Of a stretch of 64,000 nucleotides of DNA, positions 44,943 to 54,444 are shown piece after piece. The stretch covers positions 1 to 64,000 of the forward strand of contig DATLIX010000106.1 in NCBI GenBank assembly GCA_035539215.1, written 5' to 3'. The first letter of the stretch is position 1; every line of letters starts with the position of its first letter. The notes under the pieces were generated by a model. That model was not told the origin of the DNA. It was given only the letters and a program-made list of their open reading frames with translations, and ran no database searches. This stretch comes from Dongia_B sp035539215 (GTDB lineage Bacteria; Pseudomonadota; Alphaproteobacteria; Dongiales; Dongiaceae). A program made the position numbers and the translations under genes.

Positions 44943-45223
44943 TAAGCGCGGACCGCCCGCCCGGCGCCGGGCGGGAAGGCTATCCGCTCGCCGTGGTAAT
45001 GGAGGGGGATGAAGACCGGGAATCCCTCCTGAAGCCTGCATCCCCCATCGCATGGCCGCCATGGGGACGTTCAGGCGACCGGGTGGGGAGATTAAAGGCG
45101 GTCTTCACACCTGTCTTATCACTGGGCGCAAACCGCTTCTCATTGCGTGCAAAGGCAACACAAAAGCGGGTCGGCGCCGCCGCGATCACACAGAGGAGCA
45201 ACAGATGTGCCGGCAAGTCCCGT
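44943..45223. other. Right flank of the arsenic island
   Basis: Contains a good ribosome site (GAGGAG) before ATG 45205, but that frame ends after 15 codons (45252), inside the LysR remnant. This looks like a start region joined to foreign sequence. Nothing else recognisable. Confidence 0.4.
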
Positions 45224-45358
45224 TCAACTCATCTCTTTCAGCACATCGATGAAAGCGCGCGGGACCGGCGGGACATGGCGGTGGCCGGGATAGTAGAGGT
45301 AGAGGCCGGGAATTTGGGGGCGGCAGTCATCGAGGACGGGCCTGATTGAAGCTGCGCC
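45224..45358 (-). pseudogene. LysR-family regulator, C-terminal remnant
   Basis: About 40 codons before TGA 45224-45226 read RPVLDDCRPQIPGLYLYYPG then HRHVPPVPRAFIDVLKEMS. This is the standard C-terminal end of a LysR-type effector domain (GLYLYYP...P..RAFID). No start codon, HTH or remaining domain precedes it: upstream in the same frame is the stop codon of the DUF2188 gene. The gene was therefore lost apart from its 3' end. Confidence 0.72.
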
Positions 45359-45577
45359 TCAGGCCGTCCGCCAGAGATCCGGCTTCTTCTTGTCATTCAA
45401 ATGGCGGACGCGCGCGACCAGCGGAGCATGGCCTTGGCGCGTCGCCCAATCGATCGCCTCTTTCTGCGTCTTGAAAGTGCCGAGGACATGGTCCGCATGA
45501 TCCTCGACAACGAAGTCGTCGATGGCGGTTCCTTCAGGGCGGCCTTTGGGGCGTGCTTCAACGTAAACGTTCGCCAT
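45359..45577 (-). CDS. DUF2188 family small protein
   Basis: 72 residues from ATG 45577, with GAGGGA upstream. Typical family layout: VYVEARPKGRPEG, then a short beta region, then FKTQKEAIDWATRQGHAPLVARVRHL and KPDLWR near the end. Function unknown; the family is small, soluble and often stress-linked. Its TGA is directly followed, in the same frame, by the LysR remnant. The spacer 45578-45867 shows nothing notable. Confidence 0.82.
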   Translation of the reverse strand: MANVYVEARPKGRPEGTAIDDFVVEDHADHVLGTFKTQKEAIDWATRQGHAPLVARVRHLNDKKKPDLWRTA

Positions 45578-45867
45578 ATCCCTCACTCCCGCGCTTGTGA
45601 CCTCTACTCAGGAAGAATTGCACAACGCGCGGTCCGCGGCCAGCCCTGCCGCTTTTTTGCCGGCGCCGGCGAAACCTGCAAGCGGACCCCCGGAATCGCA
45701 CGGCCCGCCAAACCCTTTCGCCGCTGTCGCGCGAGAGGCTAAGCCCGGGGGCATGCCACCTATTGCCGGCCGAGGACTGAATGACTATGTTGCCGACCGT
45801 TTTGGGCGCAAGGCCAGGGCCGGATACGCTTCGGGCTGCGTGATGTCTCGGGTTCTTTGGGGGAACA

Positions 45868-46479
45868 ATGTCTCAGTCAATCTGCCGGCCGGGCCGGGAT
45901 GAACACCGTGCGCGAACCATTGCTGCACGCTGGGGAGCGCTGGCTTCGGCGCTGCTTCTGCTGGCCGGCTGCGTCACGCATATCGCAGCCTCTTCGACGC
46001 AGAACCCGCCGCCATCCGAGCCGCTGGCGCATTTCGACCATTTCGAGCTGCTGCCCGTAGATGGCACGGCCGAAGCGAAGAAGGAGGCCGCCGCCTATTC
46101 GCATGTCGACGGCAACCTGCAGAGCGAGTTGAAGGCCGTGATCGGCGCCTGGGAAAAGAGCGGAACCGGCGGCCGCAAATTGCAGATCGCGCCCTATGTG
46201 CAGGATCTGAAATTCGTCGATGGAGGGACGCGTTTCTTTGCCGGCGCCCTGGCTGGCAGTTCGGCCGTCGTCGTCAAGCTGCGCCTCACCGATGCGGATA
46301 GCAAAGCCGTGATCGCCGAACCGCAATTCTTCCAGCGGGCGGCAGCGATGGGCGGCGCCTGGAGCGTCGGCGCGACGGACAACGACATGCTGAAGCGCAT
46401 CGCCACGATCGCCGCCACTTATATGCGGGACAATTACAGCAAGGCGGTCGGCGGACCGACCGGCTATGATGGAGAGTGA
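45868..46479 (+). CDS. DUF4410-like lipoprotein
   Basis: 203 residues. A lipobox (ALLLLAGC, Cys near residue 35) follows a long N-terminal region, so the true start may be slightly later, but ATG 45868 has GGGGGA upstream. The mature part contains FEVLP-like FELLPVDG, a helical segment and RFFAGALAGSSAVVVKLRLTDA, as in DUF4410 outer-membrane lipoproteins. Ends in KRIATIAATYMRDNYSKA. Probably anchored in the outer membrane; role unknown. Confidence 0.78.
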   Translation: MSQSICRPGRDEHRARTIAARWGALASALLLLAGCVTHIAASSTQNPPPSEPLAHFDHFELLPVDGTAEAKKEAAAYSHVDGNLQSELKAVIGAWEKSGTGGRKLQIAPYVQDLKFVDGGTRFFAGALAGSSAVVVKLRLTDADSKAVIAEPQFFQRAAAMGGAWSVGATDNDMLKRIATIAATYMRDNYSKAVGGPTGYDGE

Positions 46480-46568
46480 CGTCGTGCGTTGATGACGGCG
46501 CTGATCGAAAACCAGTCGGAAAGGGCGGGCGACAGGCGGACGGTTTCCGTTCAGTCGAGCGCTCTTGC

Positions 46569-46608
46569 GGCCCTCGGGATATCCGGCCGGCCCTCGGGAT
46601 ATCCGGCC
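46569..46608. repeat. Perfect 20-bp tandem duplication
   Basis: GGCCCTCGGGATATCCGGCC occurs at 46569-46588 and 46589-46608 with no difference. It lies just before the convergent kinase stop codon at 46611, in the spacer between lipoprotein and kinase, and is too perfect to be old. Confidence 0.85.
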
Positions 46609-46610
46609 TG

Positions 46611-49139
46611 TCAATATGACTGCGCCTGGGGCCGCGGCGGCTCGGCGGCTTTGGTCTCCAGGCCGCCGCCATCCGCCGGCCGGGGCCAGTGCAGGCGCGC
46701 CGCCGGGAAGGTCAGCGCGACGCGGGTGCCGGTACCGGGACGGCTCTCCACCTCGAAGCGGCCCTGATGGAGATCGAGCAGTTTTTTCGCGATGGCGAGG
46801 CCAAGGCCGATGCCGCCCTTCCGCCGGGTCCAGGCGGAACCCGCCTGGATGAAAGGGATGGTCAGAAGCCGCACCAGATTGGCGTCCATGCCGATGCCGG
46901 TATCGCGCACCTCGATCGCCAGATCGCCATTGTGGCGCAGCGCCAGCGACAGGGTGACGCTGCCGCCGCTGCCGGTGAATTTGACCGCATTCGACAGGAC
47001 GTTCATCAGGATCTGGCGAAAGGCGCGCGGCTCGGCGCGGATTTTCAGGTCGGCGTCCAACAGGTCGCCGTCGATACCCGCCGCCGTTTCGCCGATCCGG
47101 GGAAAATGCAGCGCGATATCCTTGCCCTCGGCCCGGACCCTGGTCAGCCGTTCGATTTCCGCGACGGCCTCGGACAGGGGGAAGACGATTTCCTGCAGAT
47201 TGAGGTCGCTGCTCTCCAGCCGCGACATATCGAGAATGGCATTGATGATTTCCAGCAGGCTGCGGCCGCTTTCATTGACCGCATCGACATAGCTGGCGAG
47301 CTGGGCATCGCCCTGGACCAGGCTGTTCAGGCGCAACAGGTCCGAATAGCCGATCACGGCATTCAGCGGCGTGCGCAATTCGTGGCTCATATTGGTGAGG
47401 AATTCGCTCTTGGCGCGGTCGGATGCCTCGGCCTCGGCCTTGGCGGCCAGCAATTGCGCCTCGCGCTGCTTCTCGCCGCTGATATCCTTCACCACGCCGG
47501 CGATCAGGATGTCGCCGGTGGTCACGTCGCGCATGCGCTCCACCCAGGCGCGGACATGCAGGATGCGCGCGTCCGGCCGCAGGATGCGGTATTCGACCTG
47601 GTAGTCGTCGAACTTGCCGGCTTCGAAATCGGCATAGATGGCGATCATCTGCGCGCGGTCATCGGGATGGATCACCTGGTTGGCATAGGTGAGCGCATCT
47701 TCGGAAAGATCGTCGCGGCCGGTCAGCTCGCTGAATTCGGCATCGACATGATAATGCTTGGTGGCGCCCGTCACGGCATCGACGCGACGCGACCAGTAAT
47801 ACATCCGCGCCAGCCGCTTCACATTCTGCAGATGGGCGGAGGCCAGGCGCAGGTCTTCGATCTGCCGCTTGCTGCCGGAGATATCCATGTCGACGCCGCC
47901 GATCGAGATGATCCTGCCGGCTTCGTCGCGCACGGGGAATTTGACGGTCAGCATCCAGTCATAGGTATTGGGCGCCTGGCCGCGATATTCGATGGTGACC
48001 GGCATGCCGGTTTCCAGCACCTGCCGGTTGGTCGCCTGGATGATCGCCGCCTCGTCGGGTTTCGACCAGCTGGTGTCCAGCTTGCCGATCATCTCATCAT
48101 GGCTATGGCCCCAGAGCTGGGCCGCCGCATCGCTGACCACCAGCATATGGCCCTCGATATCCTTCATATAGACGCCGACCGGCGCGTGGCGGAAGATCGC
48201 CTCCAATTGCGCGCGAAAGACATTGGCCTGGTGCGCCTGCTCTTCCTTCAGCGTGGCGAGGTCGTGAAGATTGCGGCGGAAGCGCCGCAGGGTTTCGACC
48301 ACCGCGCTGATCTCGTCGTGATAGCGCTGGGGCGGCGGCGCGGCCGTGACGTCTGTCGTGCCGTGAGGCGCGGTGCCGGGAAGCGTCGTGCCGGCAAGCA
48401 TCGCGCCTGGAGGCGTCGTATCTGGAAGCGAGGTGCCGTGCAACAGCACCTCGCTGTCGGCCAGCAGCGCCTCGCCCAGCGGGCGGGTGACGTGGCGGAT
48501 GATGATCATCACCACCAGGCCGAGGCCGGCCACCGATGCCAGCGCCGCCGCCAGCACGCCGAGCAGCCCCCAGCCGAAATAGCGATGCGCCAGCAGATAA
48601 TCCGCCTCGGCGCTGGACAGCTCCTGATCGGCAAGGCTGGAGAACAGCCGCGACAAGCGGTCAAGTCTCGGTTCGACGTTGACGGTGATGCGCGATGACG
48701 GCGCCAGGCTGTCGGCGACGCGTGTTCCGGCGGTGCCGGCCGCTTCGGCCTGGCTCGCCTTCAGGGCATCGATATCGAGATCGATATCGCGCATGGACGC
48801 TTCGATTTCCTGGCTCAGCTGCCGCGCCACGCCGCCCATCGGCGTGCTGCGGTGCTGCAGCCACAGGGCGAAGGCGCGATTGCGCGCCGCCGCTATCACC
48901 GTCATCGTGTCGCCCAGCCCGTCGCGGCCGCTGACGAAGCGCTGTGCCGCGTTGTGGATGGTGTCGTCGTAGAGATCGGAAATGATGGTGAGGTTGCGCA
49001 TCGTCACCACCCGCTCGTGATAGATGCGCGTGGCACCGAGATCGGCGCGGTAGAGCGCCCAGCCGCCGCCCAGCGCCATGACCAGGATAGCCGCGGAGAG
49101 CGGCAGCAGCAGCAGGATCAGGCGCCGCTTGATCGTCAT
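46611..49139 (-). CDS. Membrane sensor histidine kinase with interrupted HAMP and PAS domains
   Basis: 842 residues from ATG 49139. TM1 about 7-28, a helical periplasmic domain about 30-188, TM2 about 190-215, then a HAMP whose middle holds a Thr/Pro-rich insertion (about 234-271, GTTLPGT-like units). Two PAS domains follow (about 310-425 and 450-560, the second of PAS_3 type), then HisKA with His586 in FLTNMSHELRTPLN, and HATPase_c with LMNVLSNAVKF, DTGIGM and GIGLGL. No receiver domain and no neighbouring response regulator. A start 11 codons upstream (49172) is possible. Confidence 0.9.
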   Translation of the reverse strand: MTIKRRLILLLLPLSAAILVMALGGGWALYRADLGATRIYHERVVTMRNLTIISDLYDDTIHNAAQRFVSGRDGLGDTMTVIAAARNRAFALWLQHRSTPMGGVARQLSQEIEASMRDIDLDIDALKASQAEAAGTAGTRVADSLAPSSRITVNVEPRLDRLSRLFSSLADQELSSAEADYLLAHRYFGWGLLGVLAAALASVAGLGLVVMIIIRHVTRPLGEALLADSEVLLHGTSLPDTTPPGAMLAGTTLPGTAPHGTTDVTAAPPPQRYHDEISAVVETLRRFRRNLHDLATLKEEQAHQANVFRAQLEAIFRHAPVGVYMKDIEGHMLVVSDAAAQLWGHSHDEMIGKLDTSWSKPDEAAIIQATNRQVLETGMPVTIEYRGQAPNTYDWMLTVKFPVRDEAGRIISIGGVDMDISGSKRQIEDLRLASAHLQNVKRLARMYYWSRRVDAVTGATKHYHVDAEFSELTGRDDLSEDALTYANQVIHPDDRAQMIAIYADFEAGKFDDYQVEYRILRPDARILHVRAWVERMRDVTTGDILIAGVVKDISGEKQREAQLLAAKAEAEASDRAKSEFLTNMSHELRTPLNAVIGYSDLLRLNSLVQGDAQLASYVDAVNESGRSLLEIINAILDMSRLESSDLNLQEIVFPLSEAVAEIERLTRVRAEGKDIALHFPRIGETAAGIDGDLLDADLKIRAEPRAFRQILMNVLSNAVKFTGSGGSVTLSLALRHNGDLAIEVRDTGIGMDANLVRLLTIPFIQAGSAWTRRKGGIGLGLAIAKKLLDLHQGRFEVESRPGTGTRVALTFPAARLHWPRPADGGGLETKAAEPPRPQAQSY

Positions 49140-49455
49140 GGAACGGCTGGGGGACAAGTGGGCGGGCAGCATCCGGCTGCACGAAATCCGGCTGCCATCA
49201 GCCCTGGTGAAAGATGCGGGTATCCGTCGCGCTGGCCTTGCCCGGATATCATGTCATCTCGCAGTTGTGGTGTGACGCGCGGGGCGTGTCACGGTTCGTT
49301 CCTGGGCGGAGCCATGGCCTTTACGCTGAGCGCACGAGGCCGGATGGCAAAGCCTAACCTTCAGCTTGCTGATGCGCGGCGAAGGATTCAAGTGGGAAAA
49401 GACTGCCGTGTTGCGGTGCGGTCGAGGGCGGCGGCCAAAGCGGCGCCTTTCGCCC
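49140..49455. other. 316-bp spacer
   Basis: Upstream region of the membrane kinase on the minus strand and downstream of the TPR gene. I see no gene, repeat or recognisable site. Confidence 0.4.
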
Positions 49456-50022
49456 TCAGATCGACTTGTCGTCGATTTGTTGCTGCACGGCTTTCAAATT
49501 GGCCTTGGCGGCAAGATTCATCGGATCGATTTTCAGGACCTGCTGAAAGGCGTCGCGCGCCGCCTCTTCGCGGTCGAGCCCGAGATTGACCAGCCCCAGC
49601 CCTGCCAGGGCCCCGAAATGCCGCGGCTCCAGCTTGAGAACGCGGCCGATATCTTCCAGCGACGCCTGCAAGTCGCCGATCAGGTACAGCGAGGTGGCGC
49701 GCTTGTTCCAGCCCTCGGCGAATTGCGGGGCGCGGTTGGTCACGGCATCGAAATCGCTCAGCGCCGTGGCGAAGTCATGGATCGACATTGCGGCGGTGCC
49801 TTCGGTGAGCAGGCGGTCGAGCTCCTTGTCGCCGCTTTCCGCCCAGATGGCCCAGATCGTGCCTTCGATCGTCATCGCTTCGCTGGGCGATTTGGCTTGC
49901 TGCAGCTGGTGGAAGAGGTCGGGCAGGCGGCTGTCGCGCTGATCGGCCAGGGCGGGACGGACCAGTATGCAACCGATGAGTAATGTGGCGCTGAAAAACA
50001 AGCGCGTGAGCGAAAGCTTCAC
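49456..50022 (-). CDS. Periplasmic TPR-repeat protein
   Basis: 188 residues from a GTG at 50022, chosen because it gives a clear signal peptide (VKLSLTRLFFSATLLIGCILVRPALA|DQ). The mature part holds at least two tetratricopeptide repeats (FAEGWNKRATSLYLIGDLQASLEDIGRVLKLEP and the next, split over 34-residue units). Such proteins act as periplasmic scaffolds; the partner is unknown. The frame runs upstream to 50190, but that part is Arg-rich and lacks a signal. Low ribosome-site support. Confidence 0.8.
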   Translation of the reverse strand: MKLSLTRLFFSATLLIGCILVRPALADQRDSRLPDLFHQLQQAKSPSEAMTIEGTIWAIWAESGDKELDRLLTEGTAAMSIHDFATALSDFDAVTNRAPQFAEGWNKRATSLYLIGDLQASLEDIGRVLKLEPRHFGALAGLGLVNLGLDREEAARDAFQQVLKIDPMNLAAKANLKAVQQQIDDKSI

Positions 50023-50651
50023 GCCGGCTTTCGGCGGATAGGACCGGCCACGCCGTCCGCCCGCCCGCGCCGGACGGTGGCGAGCCCGTTCCAGGCCTGT
50101 TCCGCTTTGTGCCGCGCAACCGCCGCCGGCGCCGCGTCGTGACGCTCGGCACCCCGGCTGCTGGTCACGGGCGAAGGGCCTTATCATCATGAAATGTTAC
50201 CAAATTTATTCGCCGGCCGTCTGCGGCTAAAACGCAACCCGGCCGACTGGTTCCGCGCGGCGGCGGAAAAGGCGATCGGCACCTCTGTCAATGGGCCTGG
50301 CCTGGCTTTCCCTATGTGCCGGACCCGCCGGCGCCGGGACCGGTGCGCACCGGCATGGCGCGGGGGAACGTTCCGCCAGGAATGCCATGCAGCGGAAAAC
50401 ATGAGATCAAGCAGCAACCGTTGCGGGTAAAAATTTAAATCGAACAATCCATCTTGCTAAAGCGGCATCCATGCCGGAAGCTGGCAGCACGTTTCATCTA
50501 TTCCCCCGGGGACGGCGGCAGGGAGGCGGAAACGGCGACCAAAGAAAATGATAAAGAAAAGGGCGGGGGAGCAGCCGGGTTTCCGGCGAGCGAAAACGGA
50601 TCTCCGCTTCCGGTCGAAGCAACGGTGACAGCCGCGAAAGACGTAACAGGA
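50023..50651. other. Divergent region between TPR protein and kinase
   Basis: Mostly promoter space. AT-rich motifs occur near 50190-50210 and 50427-50450 (GTAAAAATTTAAATCGAAC). The kinase frame is open from TTG 50454, so a longer kinase product is possible; the extra 66 residues would be low-complexity. Confidence 0.4.
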
Positions 50652-52670
50652 ATGGAAACGCGGCATCCGACTGCGACCAGCGACAAACCGGCGACGCCCT
50701 CGACCACGGCGGCGGCTGGGGCTGTTCGTGCGCCGTCGGCGCTGGTGCCGGAATCCGCCGGGTCCAGCGCGTCGCTGGCGCCCGGATCTTCGTTGGCGCT
50801 CGATGATCTGGCGATGGCGGCCTTCGATGCCATGCCGGCGGAAGCGGCCTTGCTCGATCCGGCGGGCGTGATCCGCTATGTCAATCGCGCCTGGCGCGAC
50901 TTCGCCCGCGCCAATGGCGGCGCCGCGGATTTCTATGTCGGGCATAATTACTTCGGTATCCTGAGCAAGGTGGCGCCGCCGCTCGATCTGCTGGCGATGA
51001 CGATTGCCCAAGGCGTGCGTGCGGTTCTGACCGGCCGTGCCGATGAATTCACCAGCCCCGATCACCGCTGCCATCGGCCGGTGCAGATGGGCGGTCGCGA
51101 CGCCGGCCCCGCCGCCGATCGGCAGGATGAGATCGAGGACGCGCTTTCCATCCTGGAAAAGCGCTGGTTCCGTCTGCTCGTGCGGCCGTTGCTGCTGCGC
51201 GAGGGCAGCAACCGGATCGGCGAAGATACCGCCGCCCTTGTCCAGGCGGGCAGGGAGCCGCCATTGCGCTGGGCCCTGCTGGTCTACGAAAATGTCACCT
51301 CCGCGCATCAGCCGCGCCATATCACCGGGGACGACGCGCCGGCTGGCGGCACGGAATCTGGCGGCGCGAGCGCCGAGGTGAATATCGGCGATCACCCGCG
51401 GCCCGCACGCTGGTCGGTCAACAATGCCGTCTTCCTGCAGGCGATCCTGGACGACATCGCCGATATGGTGGTGACGACGGATGAAGCCGGCCAGATCCTC
51501 TCCTTCAATCACGCGGCGGAAAGGGCTTTCGGTTTTGCCGCCGCCACGGTTCTTGGCGGCAATGTGTCCCTGCTGATGGCCGAGCCCGAGGCGGCCCAGC
51601 ATGACGACCATCTCAAGCGCTATCGCGATAGCGGCATCGGCCATGTGCTCGGCCTGACCCGTCATGTGCAGGCCCGGCGCAGCGATGGCGGCATGTTCTG
51701 GGTGGAGCTGCGGACCACCGAATGCTGGTTCGACGGCCACCGCCTCTTCGTCTCCACCATGCGCGATCTCAGCGAGCGCCGCCAGATGGAGGCCGACCTG
51801 CGCCAGGCCAAGCAGGCGGCGGAAGCATCGAACCGGGCGAAGTCCGACTTCCTCGCGCGGATGAGCCATGAATTGCGCACGCCGCTTAACAGCATTCTCG
51901 GCTTTGCCGAGGTCATCAAAGGCCAGCTGTTCGGCAATGATCCGGCGCGCTATGCCGGTTACGCCCAGAACATCTACGAAAGCGGCAGCTGGCTGCTGGG
52001 TTTGATCAACGATATTCTCGATCTGTCGAAGATCGAAGCCGGGCGCCTCGAGCTGAAGATCCTCCGTCAGGCGCCGTTGCCGCTGATCCATGCCAGCGTG
52101 GATATCGTCTCGGCGCAGCTTGCCCGCAAGAAACTCGTCCTGAGCCTCGACCTGCCGCCAGATCTGCCGCCCCTCGATATCGATGCCAGGGCCTTCCAGC
52201 AGATCCTCATCAACGTGCTCAGCAACGCCATCAAATTCAACCCCGGCGGCGGACAGATCCGCATCGCCGGGCGCGTGCGGCCCGCGGTGATCGGCAGTGC
52301 CGGGGACTTCGTCGGCGACGAGCTGATGCTGTCGATCAGCGACACCGGCATCGGCATCCCACAGGAAAAGATCGATCTCGTGCTGGAGCCCTTCGGCCAC
52401 AGCGAGAGCGGCGTCGGCCCGGGGATGACCCCCGGCAGCACGCATGCCGGCCATCCCGGTACGGCCGAAGCGACGATGACGGCGGCCGGTGCTTCCGCGC
52501 AAACGACGGGCCAGGCCGTCGGCGGCGAAGGTCCGCAGTTGCAGAAGGGCAGCGGTCTTGGCCTCTCCATCTGCAAGCGGCTGATGGAATTGCAACACGG
52601 CAGGCTCGCCCTCGCCAGCCAGCCGGGGCAGGGCACCACGGTCACGCTCACTTTTCCGCTGCCGGCATGA
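50652..52670 (+). CDS. Soluble PAS histidine kinase with enlarged ATP lid
   Basis: 672 residues from ATG 50652 (ACAGGA upstream); TTG 50454 would add 66 Ala/Gly/Thr-rich residues. A PAS-like region (AAFDAMPAEAALLDPAGVIRYVNRAW) begins near residue 55, a PAS domain around 265-375 (IADMVVTTDEAGQILSFNHAAERAFGF), then HisKA with His406 in FLARMSHELRTPLN and HATPase_c. Between G1 (DTGIGI, residue 564) and G2 (GSGLGL, residue 633) there are 69 residues, about twice the usual spacing; the extra part is Gly/Thr/Ala-rich. No receiver domain. Orphan kinase. Confidence 0.88.
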   Translation: METRHPTATSDKPATPSTTAAAGAVRAPSALVPESAGSSASLAPGSSLALDDLAMAAFDAMPAEAALLDPAGVIRYVNRAWRDFARANGGAADFYVGHNYFGILSKVAPPLDLLAMTIAQGVRAVLTGRADEFTSPDHRCHRPVQMGGRDAGPAADRQDEIEDALSILEKRWFRLLVRPLLLREGSNRIGEDTAALVQAGREPPLRWALLVYENVTSAHQPRHITGDDAPAGGTESGGASAEVNIGDHPRPARWSVNNAVFLQAILDDIADMVVTTDEAGQILSFNHAAERAFGFAAATVLGGNVSLLMAEPEAAQHDDHLKRYRDSGIGHVLGLTRHVQARRSDGGMFWVELRTTECWFDGHRLFVSTMRDLSERRQMEADLRQAKQAAEASNRAKSDFLARMSHELRTPLNSILGFAEVIKGQLFGNDPARYAGYAQNIYESGSWLLGLINDILDLSKIEAGRLELKILRQAPLPLIHASVDIVSAQLARKKLVLSLDLPPDLPPLDIDARAFQQILINVLSNAIKFNPGGGQIRIAGRVRPAVIGSAGDFVGDELMLSISDTGIGIPQEKIDLVLEPFGHSESGVGPGMTPGSTHAGHPGTAEATMTAAGASAQTTGQAVGGEGPQLQKGSGLGLSICKRLMELQHGRLALASQPGQGTTVTLTFPLPA

Positions 52671-52755
52671 TGCTGCCGGAACTGCAACCAGGTCCGGCCA
52701 CCGTGAAACCGCGCCTGGGATCCTTCGCCCCGTTTTTGCTTGGAAGAAACCACAT

Positions 52756-53157
52756 ATGACCGACCGCAGCCTCACTGTCTTTGCGCTTCTATGCGAACGC
52801 TGCGGCCTCTCGACCGACGAGGCGGCGCGCTATCTCGAAACCGACCATGCGACCATCGCCGACTGGTCATCCGGCGCGCAGGCCTGTTCCGACAATGTGA
52901 TCGCGCAGCTGCGCCTGCTCTATCGCCAGATATCGGCCACGGCGGAGCAGGCGATGCGCCACTTCGTCAATTTCAGCCAGGGCCAGGGATCGCCGGCGGA
53001 AGTGGAGATCAGCCTTGCGGCCGATGACGCGGCGGCGCAGCGCCTCGGCCTGCCCTGCATCGGGGCTCATCGCGCCGTGCTTGGCATGGTCGTTGCCCGC
53101 GCCCACGGCACGCATTTCGTGCTGGCGAGAGAAGGGCAGCAGATTTCCCCTCACTGA
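52756..53157 (+). CDS. Small HTH-like protein of unknown function
   Basis: 133 residues. The N-terminal 45 residues read like a degenerate helix-turn-helix (LSTDEAARYLETDHATIADWSSG, the Aca/YdiL-like layout). The rest is helical then beta, with HRAVLGMVVARAHGTHFVLA. No known family is certain. GGAAG lies before the ATG at 52756. It is 85 bp downstream of the kinase on the same strand and may be co-transcribed; the next gene (AraC) is 280 bp away. Confidence 0.68.
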   Translation: MTDRSLTVFALLCERCGLSTDEAARYLETDHATIADWSSGAQACSDNVIAQLRLLYRQISATAEQAMRHFVNFSQGQGSPAEVEISLAADDAAAQRLGLPCIGAHRAVLGMVVARAHGTHFVLAREGQQISPH

Positions 53158-53437
53158 TCCCCGCCCGGTGACGATCCCGCGGGCGAGCGGCTGCGGCCGC
53201 CGTGTCGGACCAGTCGATCCTTCCCATGCATCCGCGTGACGGTTGGCAGCACGGGCAGCCGGTGCTCACGGCGAGCGCGCGACGATGCCATCGGCCGCCG
53301 CCATGCATTGGCCGGTGTGACAGAGGTCACGGCTTCGCCGCGGGAAGGACATGGCGGCGCGAAACAGCCTTGACTCGCGAATCACGGCTGGCTGTACTTC
53401 GCCTGCGATCCGAGGGACCGGGGCACGACCAGCAATC

Positions 53438-54403
53438 ATGATCATCAGCCATCTCAGGAGCGATGACACACCGGAGCCGGAGCGTCTGGCCGCCTGGCGG
53501 GATTTCCTGGGGCGCAAGGTTTTCCGCGTCAATATCGATCCCCTGCCGGAGAGCCGGTTCTTCATCGATGCCACCTTGCACCGGCTGCCGGGATTGGCTC
53601 TCGTCTCGGCCGTCAGCTCCGGCGCGGTCTCGCACCGCCCCGCCGAGCTGCTCGATGGCGACGATGTCGTGCTGAATATCGTTCGCGCGGGCATCTGCAC
53701 CGTCACGCAGCGGGGACGGGAAGTCGTCTGCCGTTCGGGCGAGGCCGTTCTGATGTCGTCGACGGATCCCTGCACCGTCTTGCGTCCGGCGGATGCACAG
53801 GTGCTGACGCTCTCGCTGCCGCGCATGGCGCTCGCACCGCTGATGGCCGACACGCAGGGCGCGGTGATGCGGCACATACCGGCCGATTCCGCGACCCTGA
53901 AACTGCTGATCCACTATCTCGATACGATGCCGATTGCTTTGCTGCGGGATAACCCGGCGCTGCAAAAGATCTATGTCGATCACGCCTATGAATTGGTGGC
54001 CCTGGCCACCGCACCGATGGCGGAATCGGCAGGCGTCGCCGGCAGCTGTGTTCGGGTTGCCCGTCTGCAGGCGGCCAAACTTTACATCGAAAACAATCTG
54101 CATGAACCGGGATTGTCGCCGCTGACGGTCGCCGGCGCGATCGGCATCTCCGTGCGCCAGCTGCACCAGCTTTTCGTGACCATGGAGTGCAGCTTCATGC
54201 GCTACGTCATGGCGCGCCGGCTGGAGCATTGCCGCCGCATCCTGGAAAGTGCGGCGCATCGCCATCGCAGCATCGCCGACATCGCCTTTCACCACGGCTT
54301 TGACAGCCTGGCGACATTCTATCGCGCCTTCAAGAAGGCCTATCACCATGCGCCGGCCGATTATCGGGCGATCCATTGCGACAGTCCGCGGCCGGCGAGG
54401 TAA
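53438..54403 (+). CDS. AraC-family transcriptional regulator
   Basis: 321 residues. The N-terminal domain resembles AraC_binding_2 (GDDVVLNIVRAGICTVTQRGREVVCRSGEAVLMSS). The C-terminal HTH pair is typical: LTVAGAIGISVRQLHQLF and IADIAFHHGFDSLATFYRAFKKAY (split helices). The ATG at 53438 was chosen at domain onset; the ribosome site is weak (frame is open to 53351). No operon partner is obvious, and the target is unknown. Confidence 0.9.
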   Translation: MIISHLRSDDTPEPERLAAWRDFLGRKVFRVNIDPLPESRFFIDATLHRLPGLALVSAVSSGAVSHRPAELLDGDDVVLNIVRAGICTVTQRGREVVCRSGEAVLMSSTDPCTVLRPADAQVLTLSLPRMALAPLMADTQGAVMRHIPADSATLKLLIHYLDTMPIALLRDNPALQKIYVDHAYELVALATAPMAESAGVAGSCVRVARLQAAKLYIENNLHEPGLSPLTVAGAIGISVRQLHQLFVTMECSFMRYVMARRLEHCRRILESAAHRHRSIADIAFHHGFDSLATFYRAFKKAYHHAPADYRAIHCDSPRPAR

Positions 54404-54444
54404 GCCGGGGCGGGCAAGGCAAGCTCCGGCACGGATGTCGACGC

